Shown piece after piece: positions 36,807 to 47,920 of a stretch of 62,245 bases of DNA (the stretch's first letter is position 1; every line of letters starts with the position of its first letter). The notes beneath the pieces were generated by a model. It had not been told where the DNA came from. It made no database searches and worked only from the letters and a program-made list of their open reading frames with translations. Origin of the DNA: Rostrohypoxylon terebratum (Eukaryota > Ascomycota > Sordariomycetes > Xylariales > Hypoxylaceae). Location: positions 1 to 62,245 of the forward strand of contig MU385996.1 in assembly GCA_022497145.1 (NCBI GenBank), in the 5' to 3' direction. The position numbers and the translations under genes were made by a program.

Positions 36807-39800
36807 ATCCAAGTCTCGGCGTCAACAACTTAGATTAGAGGTTGGATTTAACAAAGCTTGCTAAGGAGAGATGATGAGTTTGTCCAGGGATGACGGCGGC
36901 AAGAAGACAGTACACGGTTTATAATGAAAATAATGATGGCAACGCGCGCTCAGCGCTGCGAGTGATTCTGATAGAAATACAAGGAGTGAGGACGAAAGCA
37001 AGCTTAGGGATGAGAAGAGAAGCAAGATGAATAAGAAAAGCTAGGGACATATGGGGTTTTATATAGACATTGCGATAAAGCATATCTCGCGAAAATATCA
37101 TCGAAGAAAATATCACTACCTAACCTGTATCGGGAATGGGCGCACTTCAACGCATGATGTACTCCCATGCATCTGGGCTGGGAGGGCTGTCAGCACGGGG
37201 ACCAAAATGTATAGGCTGTTCCGAATGTTCGCGTCGCTACATCTATGGGATTAGCATCGTACGGAGATCGTGATAGTCAATCTGCTATACACTATTTGTG
37301 GAGGGTTCTCTGCTCTCTGCAAGGATCCCGGTAGCCTACCTATCGTCAAATCGTCAAGACCGTCCTAGATTCAAGGGACCGGTCCCACTTACCGCAGTGG
37401 GGCCGGCGATCGACCCATCATCCCATTTTTTCCTTAATTAGGTTAATACTATGATTTCGATTTTTACACGCGATTAGTAGGATATTGTAGTTTAATAGCT
37501 GGGTTCATAACAGAGTGTAGATAAATCTCATAAAATCTGACGGGATCACTACCTGTGTAGGTATTTACATGGGCAAAAAAAAAAAAAAAAAAACCAAAGT
37601 GCTATTTAAACCCATTGATTGGTTCGGCATACATGTAGTACATCTCAGGCTTACAGGACAGGGGTCTTCGTTCTCTCACGGTGTCTCACCCCTTGACCAC
37701 GTACTTCCCGCTGATCTTCAGAGTACTATGTAGATGGGGCGAGTGCACTCTCATACCTCGATCTCGCAACCATCTCAACCTGGGTAACATCCATAGCACT
37801 TAGTAGCAAGCTAAAGTAACATTGTGCAGTATTCACATCCCGTTTCGAGTCTACTCTACAGCTTGGCAGATACATGACCCATATGCCGAAGAGTCTTCTT
37901 ATGCTCACCGTATCCACTATACCAATTATTAGCAAAGTTAGGTACCCTAGTTACTTGCGTTGGATTGTATGTACATACTTTGACGCAATTTGTTTGCCTT
38001 ACCTAGGGTTAGGCAACCTGGGCTGGGTCGCAGCCACGAAGTTCTATGATAATGGCCCTCAGCTGAAGGACCCAACTGTTTTCTGTTTCAAATTTCCGGC
38101 TACTTCGTAGCTACTACCCAATTTGACAATACCTCGCAACGTCGATCGAACCAGAAATACGTCTCGCTTTGACAAAGCATTTTGGACATCATCTTTTTTT
38201 AAAAAAAAAAAAAATGAAGTCCTATCTTATCAATGATGAATACCTAAGGAAACTGCCTGTCTATATAAATTAAATAGGTAGTAATCCCAGATCTAGGGAT
38301 TGAAAGAAGCTGAACTTTTGAAGTCCGGGCCGAGTTCGGCTCGGGTCAATACACATTCAAGGCTCCGCTAACAGCAGCGTACCTGCATACATACCTCTGG
38401 ATCATACGCGACTCACTGACGTGCAAATCAATTCGGGAGATGTGATGTGGAGGAAAGACGAACTAGCACATTACCTTTTTAGTCTAAGCACAGGACTAGA
38501 GTCCATGGATGGACATTCGAATGGCGTGCATGAGAATCGTTACCATAAACTATAATATATGGTATAAATGGATGTATTAAGTAAGTGATGGGGTCATGTA
38601 GCGCTGTCAAGCCGGGTCTGGTTTCTTTCCAGAAGATACGGTAGAGTAGGAGACGATCCTCGAGTCCATCGTACCATGAACAATCTGTCAGTATGTAAAT
38701 ATCCAAACAGAGACCAAGAGCAAGTGGATGGATAGACATCCACATCAAGCACGCATCAAGCATCGAGGAACAAGGCACCTATCCACTAAAGGTCGCGGGA
38801 TGGAACGTTGATGTTAGGTTAGGTACAATACGTACCTATAATATATATACCGAGAGTACTAGGTACGTACTATGTAGAGTCTAGACACCAACGCCGTTCC
38901 CGCTGATATTTTACAAGGCGGTAACCTGTCAGCTGTTTGTATCCCGCTGAGAACTACCAGACTGACCCCTGCAAGTAACCTGGAAACCTTGGAACCTTAA
39001 GGTATTAGCCCCAAAGCTTATCGCATCACCAGCCCCGTATTCCCACTATTGAAATGGGACCTTCCAGGATCATGAACAACCTGACAACATGGAGATCCAA
39101 TCTATCGGGTAGGGCCAGGATCCATGCGAATGCTTACACTTTCATAGATTGAACTTTATACGCTTGATTTAACAGCAAAAGTTAGAATATAGATAAGTTC
39201 TTCATTGAAATGAAGGTTAAAACATTTGTGAAAATCCCTTTTTAATGCCGATCCATTTGTATAAGTACCTACGGATGTAACATTTCGTATTTTTTTTCTT
39301 TTTACATATGTTTATTTAAGCAACACAATGGATCCACACCATGTGGGTAGAGATAGAGGTGCACATAAGACAGCGAAAAATGTCTTTAGGAAGGGGAGAG
39401 AATATTGAATTGAGGCTCTGTCATAATAGGTAATCATGCTGTACAATACAAGCAGCTAACGTGGTATGCTGTTGATATGCGCATAACGGTGATGTCGAAT
39501 CAGCTTAACCAAACCCTCGATGGCATAGAACAGAGACGGATAGGGCTCCACAAGTAACCTGATGTTCTTGTGCTATCCATGGACGCATAATACATTTTGA
39601 CTCAATGTAGCGAATATTTTCGAGCCCCGCCGATTGATCTTAGGGACAGAGCTGAATCTAAAAAAGTCTGGGGCTCAATAGATCAGGCACTACATACGTG
39701 TTCTGAGATGAATTGGTCAAACTCTGCTCATTCTCCAGAGTTCCTGGGGATAAAATCTGCTCTGCCGGGGATTAGTTCCACTTTGAGGAAATAGATGGGT

Positions 39801-40383
39801 TGCTCTGGGGAAATGGATGGAAATTTTAGTCTAGCGTATCGAAACGTCAAAATCCTTCGAAAACATGACAGCTCGTAAATGGCAGGGTCATAACTACCAT
39901 CCATGGATGTAGGTACTTACCTACCTATTAAGGACAATTAGGCGATGAAACAATCTCTTCGATGATCCATGAGCTTTGTATGTACTATGTAATAAGGTCC
40001 TCGGGCTAGTACTTGACACGATCCAATACCTACCTGTTGGGATCTGCAGCCAGCCAAGCCCCGCACGTGTACATATCAAAGAACCGATGAACCGTCATGT
40101 CGCTGCGGAGACTAAAAAACTGGTTTTCTTCACCCTGGCGATCGACAGCTTGATCATGGCCAGCATGGCCTTCGCCATGGTAGTAGCAGCCTAGCCATTG
40201 GGGCATACCTAAGATGACCGGTCGAAGGTAAGGTCCGTGCCAGTCCTGTGGCCCGACCCACCGAACTAGCAGACTCCTAGACATTGTGGGTTCTGGTTCG
40301 TGTGAAGGCCGCCATCCAACGATACGCCAGCCCTACATGCATAGTACATGTACATACGTATACATACGTACTATAGATACTAG
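36807..40383. other. gene-poor intergenic region
   Basis: No gene recognised in about 3.6 kb. Landmarks are an A19 tract (about 37576-37594), a T7A14 junction (about 38195-38214), and repeated TACTATGTA steps (37724-37733, 38868-38877, 39983-39991). Several short open frames (for example 38479-38778 minus) lack domains or splice partners. Confidence 0.45.
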
Positions 40384-40385
40384 TA

Positions 40386-40728
40386 CAGTAAAACCTCGCT
40401 ATAGCGATACTGGTCCAGAACGATTATTCAATATAACGATGCGCTCAGCGATTTTTCGCAATTTTGTATGTAAAATAACGATAATTTGCCTATAACGAAC
40501 ATCGTTATTTTTCTCGGCTCCCACCACTAATATCACTATAAAAAGTAATAAAATAACCTATTAATTACCGCTTTAAATAAACACTCATAATCCCACTTTT
40601 AATTACCAGGGTAATTCAGTACATACCTTACCTATTTAAGATATAATGCGCTTTTTCTCATACCGATTATTCCATATAACGATACATACCCTTTGTTCTT
40701 GGCGTATCGTTATGGCGAGGTTTTACTG
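40386..40728. mobile_element. MITE-like element 1 (Tc1/mariner, pogo-type termini)
   Basis: A 343-bp non-coding element with terminal inverted repeats: 40386-40410 (CAGTAAAACCTCGCTATAGC...) pairs with 40704-40728 at 23 of 25 positions. It is flanked by TA on both sides (40384-40385, 40729-40730), the target duplication of the Tc1/mariner superfamily. CAGTAAAACCTC resembles the termini of pogo/Tigger-type elements. Inside, a 20-bp direct repeat CGATTATTC(A/C)ATATAACGAT occurs at 40421-40440 and 40664-40683. There is no transposase frame, so it would depend on one elsewhere. Confidence 0.8.
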
Positions 40729-40990
40729 TAGTGGTAATTACGTACTCTGCACCATGCACTCGGCTTAATGACCTTCAATCAAATCTAAGATCTTCATGTT
40801 GACCTTAGTCGGGCGTCTCGCAATTTCGATACTAGCACGGACCCCCTGATTCCCACATACGTACTACATAGCATGTATGTATGTACTATGTACTATGTAC
40901 ATAATATGCTGTATCTTCTCTAGCGACTCAGGAACTGCATCCACTATGTAGAACACCCCTGCATGATTATCGAGTATCCATCCATATTAA

Positions 40991-41060
40991 GCAAGGAACA
41001 CTTTGCAAAGAACACTTTGCAAGGAGCACTTTGCAAGGAATATTTTGTAAAGAACATTTA
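40991..41060. repeat. 14-bp tandem repeat, five copies
   Basis: Five consecutive units of GCAAGGAACACTTT, the last two diverged (GCAAGGAATATTTT, GTAAAGAACATTTA). Intergenic; no coding role seen. Confidence 0.8.
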
Positions 41061-44000
41061 CATAGTAGTATGGAACGTTTAGCAGCGAGCAATTGTACAA
41101 TTGCAGGGAATAATTTAACAACGCACAACACTGAGCATTCAACATCGTACATTTGACATTGCGCATATGGCAACGCACACTTTAAAAAGTGCATGTGGCA
41201 AAACACCCAGTCTACCAAGATGCATGACCTACTTCAGCGAAAGTTCTGTTGATCTACACATATTATTTTTTATCACAAATGGGAGATGCTCACTCTACCA
41301 TGCATTTCGCAAACTTCGCGTTGTATTCTAGCGTTCGCTTATGACGCCTTCTTGTGTCTCTGGCACGGCTCTTGAATCCCCCCTCTTAAAACGAGCAATG
41401 TCAATTAACGTATCATTACTTTTCATGGCCGGCGCAGATTATACTAACTCTTCGTATAATTTCCCGAGCTTTAAATTGGCATTGTCATAGTTCTTCTTCC
41501 TACAATGAGGTATTTATGGAAAAGATATCTCTTATGAAACGAGATACAAAATGAGACGTGGTTGTCAATATTGCCCGTTTTTTAATCTAAACGTTGTGCC
41601 GAAGGCACGAAGAAGCGTCGCAAGCCGGCGCTAGGGTCAACACATTCAGATTTTCTGTGCATATCAACATATGTACAAAAATTCGAACAGGAGCCGTATC
41701 TTTATTACGTCCCGTGTGTAAATTATAGGAATTTTTCAGCGACAAAGTTCAGATATGGCCATAATATCGTCGGTCGAGTAGGCAGGCAATGGTACCTAAG
41801 TCCTAAGTAACATTACTTGATTTTAAACTGTAACACCCGTGTGAGAGATTTGCATGCATAGCACATTTTTATATGCCCAGCCCAACGCAATATGTTGCCC
41901 TTGAATCATTCGAAGCGAATAAGATATCCCAACAGTGTAGAGTAATTGTAAGTATTATTTGACTACTTTGCTCTACGTACTTGCCCGAGACTACCCGCTT
42001 CCTCATATCGGCCGACATGGTTTTGAACCGTTGAAACAATGATTCAAAATGAAAATCATGACATTCATGACTTACAGGGGTTCCTGCAGCAGAGCCACAA
42101 TTCCTGTCGAAAATGGCACGTAATCCAACCGGATTACCTGTTCGACACACCCTGCTTCATCTATATGCTGTCATGCCTAGCTAAGTGTCGTGGAAGGTAT
42201 GTCGGGGTAGGAGCCGAGCCGAGATCAGCTCCGCAACTGCTACCCCGACAGCTAAGCCTTACTTCAGTTGCATCGCCTAAGGTATCATGCAGAGCAGGCG
42301 AGGAGCGGATCGCCTTGGTCTCAGCGATATAGGATGTAAGGACGTCCAATTCCGAACTTTGGATACTACCTACTATTGTGTAGAAATGGTTGGGAAATGG
42401 TCTCTTGACCTTGAGTCGTAACATCGTGATGCCGATAGCCGGGCCCCTTCACCACCGGTGTTCAAGTCTCGCAGTAATTCAATAGGTACAATACCATAGG
42501 AATTTCCCGGTCTACCGCACCTAGTACTCAACAACCTTTATCCTCCAATGACGATAGAACATTTAAGGGTCGTTGATCAAGGTAAATCCCAGGACTGGTG
42601 AGCAACTGGATAGGCTCAAAAGTGACGAAAATTTTGCGAACATGATTAATCAGGTCACAATGAATGCAGAATGTGGTGACTAAGGTGGCATGTCCATATC
42701 AAAGACGTTGCTTCCGGCCAACGATCAAAACGACATCCCTTAAAACTTAGCATCGATATTTGTGGGTAAAGGATCGTACCTTGAATTATGGATTAGTAAA
42801 GTAAAGCCTTGCACAGCGAATATTCATTCCCTAGAGGTGCTAGCCTCGATGGTCCTGCTGAGGCAAGATTACTTGGCTTGACCCCCGACTCTGAATGTCC
42901 TACTCCGGTGCTTGTAAAAAGCGAAGACCGGACTACTATGTAGTACTTTGAATTATCGCTAGATGGTAGGATTCAAATAGTTGTATTTCCACTTTCGATA
43001 TAGCCTGACCGAAATCTTCTTTATCGCTGTTATCAAGCAGAACCACTCTAGATAGACTCGAGGTGATGTGATGTCACTAGTGTATGAGATTGTGGGAATA
43101 ACCCTCACCTACCAAGGGGGAACTAAAGATGAAGCATAAAAACAGGCGCAGCTCCAACACTCGTGATGATTCTTGTTGTTTTCCTTCACACTAGGTTAAT
43201 CTAATTACATAAGTGTGGGTGTGTTCCGCACCCCACTTAGTCATGTGATCTGACCACGTAAGCTAGGCTTACGTAACGATCCCAGCAGAGATGTTCTTGT
43301 CTTCGATCGGTACGGCATTCAGGATCTTGGAGGACAGAAATAATTGTTTGAACTTTGCGTGGATACTCACCTACAATGTACACCACCACAGCGTCGTTGA
43401 ATTTACATGAGCCGAAGTTTGCCGAGCCTGTGAATGCGACTATAGAAATCATCTAATCAATGTCCTTGATTGTAAAAAGAGAAGTCAGTCTGATTACCCA
43501 AAAACCACATGACTTCCCTACCTCTTAATAATATAGGATTATTATCTAAAACATCCGACCGTTTGGTAGTAGCCCTAGTCGTATTGTCGCCCCCCTGTGG
43601 ACCTAATTGAGGACCGATGGCGACGCCTAAACTTAAATCCTGGAATTGTGGCTGGGATGCATGCCTAAACTTGATTGGCAGGATTTAATTTGTCAAAGAG
43701 TTGATAGAAAATGGATAGGATGCTACGGAACGCCACATGTTGAGCCGCAACCTGTACTAGGTATCATCTAACTACAAAGGAATAACAAATCTTTTCTATT
43801 CCCACATCATATAATCATCCATCATCAATATCATCGCCACCTTCTCCCAACTCCACGTAGACATCATTAGTATCACACCCCTTCTATATATCAAGATATC
43901 TCATCGAGATACCTTATAGAGTGCCCTCGTTCAGCCCCAAGATGAGGTTTGTGCCGCCTGCGGGGTCGCGTTGCCGAGACTGATAAGAGAACAACGTGTT

Positions 44001-44639
44001 CACTTCGTCAATATGGCATCAACCCTCACAAAGTCAGCTCAGCATTCCCAAGCATCTCGGATTCTTCTTCAGGCAGCAACATGCTTTTTCAGCTCCCATT
44101 CACCTCTCCTGGCTGGTTGACGAGAGACGAATCCACGCCTTCAGCATCTTAGATGCCTGGTGTGTGATATCAGAACTTGGAGCCTGCGTGCAAGGGATGG
44201 CTGGCATCCTTCTTGATAACGCAATATAACCAAAGAAGAAACAAAAGACGAAAAGCTAACAAGAACCTAGCCTGATGATATCCACGAAAGCAATATACCC
44301 AAGGAAAATCCCAAAAACAAATCCCCACACGCCTTGCATTGCTATCCCGCTCTTCCGGTGTATGCTGCTCAACCTCAATGCTCACACGACTTTTTTTCAC
44401 TCATCGCAACACAACAACATATCGTCCATATCATATCGACCGAAAAGAAGAAAATAGCGTGTATGAGAGAACAATGAACAAAATGAAGAAAAAATAAGAT
44501 AACTCGGGAAGAACCCTCAGACAGGAGAAAAATAATAAAACAAAGTGAAAGGGCTTGAAGTCAGTGCTCAATGTGCCTTGATAGGGGGGCCTCACTGAGT
44601 CGACAACAATCTCACCCATCCACGGATGTCTTGGCAATA
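41061..44639. other. gene-poor intergenic region
   Basis: No gene recognised. An 11-bp perfect inverted repeat TGTCGGGGTAG/CTACCCCGACA at 42200-42210 and 42240-42250 could form a hairpin with a 29-nt loop. A GTGCCGAAGGCAC palindrome is near 41594-41606. The stretch 43800-43900 resembles 34750-34800 in its CTC(C/T)ACGTAGACAT core, a hint of further duplicated sequence around the small-protein family. Confidence 0.45.
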
Positions 44640-45339
44640 TTAGGTCCAGTGTAACCTTGCCTGGATATTCTGCCAGTTTTCACCGCCTAGATATGAATGA
44701 GCATCTGCGCCAACAACACTTCGAGGCCTATCCTTCAAGGACAAGATGGTAGGGAAATGAGTAGAGTATGCACGAATGACTTACTGTCTCGGGCGGTATA
44801 GGAACTTTTGAACCGACCAACTTCGCACCCTCACTGTCGCCCTGCCGTCGCCGACGACCTCGCCGATGTCGACGAAATATTGTCAAATTGACTTCCGACA
44901 CCTCTTAACATGCTCTCGACCTAAGACTGTTGCCCAGTAATTGGACCGCCGTCAACTGTTGGAACAGATCCAGTAGTTGCTGGCGCTGTTGCCGCCCCTC
45001 CTCCACCCTGGTGCTGCCCGCCGAAGAGATCGTCAACGGAGCTAAGAAGCTGCGCATGATCTCTCTGGGGCGGCGCACCAGGTTGGGAGAGTGTGCGCAT
45101 AGCCAAGGTAGCGTTGACAGGAGCGTCTGCGTCGCCAACAAAGCGAGCTACTCGATGCCTGGCATACTCCACGGGCTCTACTGGCCGTGGGGCAGACCTA
45201 GTTGCGGAGGACATTAGACCGACAACGACACCATGGCAGCGACCCTACGATCGAAGCGCGAATACAAAAATCGGTGCGATACATACCCGACAGAGCCGAC
45301 AGAGCCTTGATGTGCTTCGTTAGAGTGAGCAGACGTCAT
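44640..45339 (-). pseudogene. unknown small protein, family copy C, probably broken
   Basis: Exon 1 (45339-45287, 53 nt) encodes MTSAHSNEAHQGSVGSV and is 9 nt longer than in copies A and B through a GSV repeat. The 89-nt intron (GTATGT, branch TCTAAT, CTAG) has the same phase. Exon 2 (from 45197) reads SAPRPVEPVEYARHRVARFVG and reaches a TAG at 44921-44923, giving 109 aa. In the same frame after the TAG comes VESMLRGVGSQFDNISS, the conserved C-terminal motif, ending at TGA (44831). In another frame the segment QGDSEGAKLVGSKVPIPPET runs to a donor GTAAGTCATT (44784), the equivalent of intron 2 in copy A, and an acceptor leads to exon 3 (44732-44640, DRPRSVVGADAHSYLGG... to RLHWT-stop). The intact ancestor was thus longer; this copy carries one stop and one frameshift, unless the 109-aa product is used as it is. 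Confidence 0.55.
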
Positions 45340-47618
45340 GCTTGAATGGCTATCGGAGGCGACAGTATCCGGTACAGGGACGAGGTATGGATAATAGTCT
45401 TGTAGTATAGTATAGTGTGGGAACCAAGAAAATACTGCGACGATGTGCGACAAAGAAAGGTATAGTATATACTCGTAGCTGTGGGAATGGTGTAGGTTGT
45501 GTCAAGGACTTGCGTTGTGGGTTGCAGAAGACACACTTTAGACTATTACCTATGCAGGTTGTGTAGAGCGACAACTTGATTAGAATTGAGAAAGAGAACA
45601 ATAGTTTGCAAAAAGATGATTGCGGAAACAACTGCGAAAACTAGATATATATTTATATGCTGTAAGAGTGCTTCCGCTTGACATCCCTCAGCGAAATGGG
45701 GAAGTGTGTGGGCGGAGCGGCGGCACATTGATGGTAAATGCAAAAAGAGATCGATGGTTGGCCGCTCACAGCACTTGGCCCGCTCACAGCACTTGGCCCG
45801 CTCACAGCACTTGGCCGGGGATGTGGTACTAGGTAGCTTGGGGCTAGGCACCTGGCATCGAGACCGAAAAAAGGTTATCGATAAGTCCAATCAGGCAATT
45901 GAACCCGCCCTTTGCCATGCGGTGTTGGAAACCCATCCATCCAACGTGACCCCGGGATGAGCAGCGGACATTTGGGCTACAGTCACCTATGTACTCCCGG
46001 AGTGCCAACTAACAGCAGTACAAGAACTCTCCCCAAAACCGAAAGATGCACCCAATCAAAACTCAAATTGGACTTCCCAATTCCTTTTTACGCCAATAAG
46101 ATCATAGGTTTAATGGGCCTATTCTGTACATTTTGTACTGCTGTTAGTTGGCACTACGTGCTAGGTAGGGAGGGTTTTTTTTTTGGAGTGGTGGAAAAGT
46201 GGAAAAGTGGAAAAGTGCCCCCGTCCCTTTATGGATCCATGGATGTCAGTGCGATGTGCGCGCCCCGAATTTCGATTACAGGTAACCATCGCCTCGACTT
46301 ATCGCGGTCATTGGTAGGTAGATGTGCACTTTTTGGCGTATACGTCCTGATTGCCGGCGAACGGATGAGCCATGCCACGAAGCATGCTTGAATTGAAAAC
46401 ATGAAAAGATACTAGGTCAACCTGCAACTAGTAGGTACTCGTGTATCTTTTTTTTTTTTTAAAAAAAAAAGCATCGTTATTTTCCGAATATTTAGTAGAG
46501 GCGGCCGCGGCCTGTTTGTTCTTGACGTGAGAATTTTTCGACATCCATGCCAAAACAGTCCAATTAAGCTAAGGAAATGAAAAGGGCAAGAAACATCAAG
46601 ATTGTCCTACCACCTTAGATCCACATAGCTGAGTATTTTGGCAATTACTTCGATGGATTGACAGTTGTGAAACGATTACGTTGTGCGGCACGAACCACGC
46701 CATGGTGGTAAATTCCAAAAACGCGGGTTGATTGACAAAAGATGCGACACTGCCCAAAATGGACTTTTTATATATATATATATATATTTATCGACGGCCA
46801 TGCTATAAAAAAACTAGTCGGCGTAGCAACAATTTAAAATTTACTGAATGGCAGTACGCAGGGCTGGATTTAAGCATCAAGCCCTACGTCATTGTGGTTC
46901 TCCATACTTCAATCGTTAAGAGGTCTAAACCCCTCACTTTTTTTCCTCCCGGGTCCGGGTCTACATAGTAAACACATTACCTCTTTAGGAAGGTGGGGGT
47001 AACGAGGCATCGGATTCTTCGCCAAGCCTCCGTGTTACCTACGAATCCCTTCTTAACTTTGTTGACCGAAGTCTTTCGTTAGTAGCCAATCCTTAATTCT
47101 CGAAACGATCGGATCTCATATCTAAGCTTGCTGAGCCGACGGCGGTCTATGAGGTCCCGGAACTCATCGCTAACGACTTGATCGCTCGGAAAATGCACGA
47201 CTTTCTACCGAACTGTTGAATATGTGGCTGTCAATGAACGTGATGCTGGTGATGCCAATGTGGCTTTCCAGCCTACGGAGCTAAGAAAATCTACGCTAAT
47301 TACCCGGTGGTCCAGTGGTATCAGTATTCGAGTTAATGCTCTCCAGGACTGTGAACCGGGATTTGCTGCTTCGGGATCTGCGTCGTGTCGCAGAGTCGTA
47401 TACGTCGCCGTGGCGTTGGATGGCGTAGGTACTGCAAGCCTTGAGAGGAGTTAAGAAATCGAGCCGTCTCAATCCCCGAGCCCTAAGCTTATTATTTACG
47501 GAGGATGAGCAATCAGTCAAGCGACATAAAGCTTAATTATCAACTTTGTTTTAACCCACTTGGAACTACTATGTCTTTAGCGTTCAACTTAACCTTACAT
47601 AGACTGCCCGTTGTATTG
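45340..47618. other. gene-poor intergenic region
   Basis: No gene recognised. It includes the 18-bp tandem repeat at 45762-45815, a GTGGAAAA repeat at 46191-46217, a T13A10 junction near 46448-46470 and a TA dinucleotide tract near 46768-46787. Frames at 45912-46391 and 47224-47454 show no domain. Confidence 0.45.
45762..45815. repeat. 18-bp tandem repeat, three exact copies
   Basis: CCGCTCACAGCACTTGGC is repeated three times without a mismatch, about 420 bp upstream of the copy C start. Exact identity suggests recent slippage or array contraction. Confidence 0.85.
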
Positions 47619-47620
47619 TA

Positions 47621-47918
47621 CACTTTACCCCTTGAAATAATGTTAGTAAAAGCTTAATCTGATACAGATTTTCGCCGGGGTTCTTAACTATCGAACAAAG
47701 CTTTAAAATATATTAAAACATATGTATTTTTTAGATTTTTTTATAACTGTAATAAGCTACTAAATTAAAAAAGATGAAATATATAAAAAAATTATATTTT
47801 TTTAGGATGAGTTTTCGCGGGTTTATTTTGTGTTGAAACTAGTATAGTACTTTTGTGCTGGGTTAGCGATGGGGTCATTTTTAGAAATATAACTAACACT
47901 ATTTCAAGGGGGAAAGTG
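47621..47918. mobile_element. MITE-like element 2 (TA-flanked)
   Basis: A 298-bp AT-rich element with 27-bp terminal inverted repeats: 47621-47647 (CACTTTACCCCTTGAAATAA...) pairs with 47892-47918 at 25 of 27 positions. Both sides carry TA (47619-47620 and 47919-47920). No open frame. The termini are unlike those of MITE-like element 1, so a different transposase would be needed. The A/T runs inside (47700-47815) make it the most AT-rich part of the window. Confidence 0.8.
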
Positions 47919-47920
47919 TA

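Noticed and set aside
37576..37594. A19 tract as the tail of a non-LTR retrotransposon or SINE
   Set aside because: No flanking target duplication and no reverse-transcriptase or Pol III box sequence could be seen.
42440..42482. GTTCAAGTCTCG resembling a tRNA B box
   Set aside because: No matching acceptor stem, A box or cloverleaf could be built around it. No tRNA was found in the window by eye, which does not exclude one.
44431..44637. Minus-strand frame with a hydrophobic stretch (LLFFSCLRVL, YFFFILFIVL) as a membrane protein
   Set aside because: T-rich DNA gives such residues by chance; it lies just past the predicted stop of copy C and no start context or homologue is visible.
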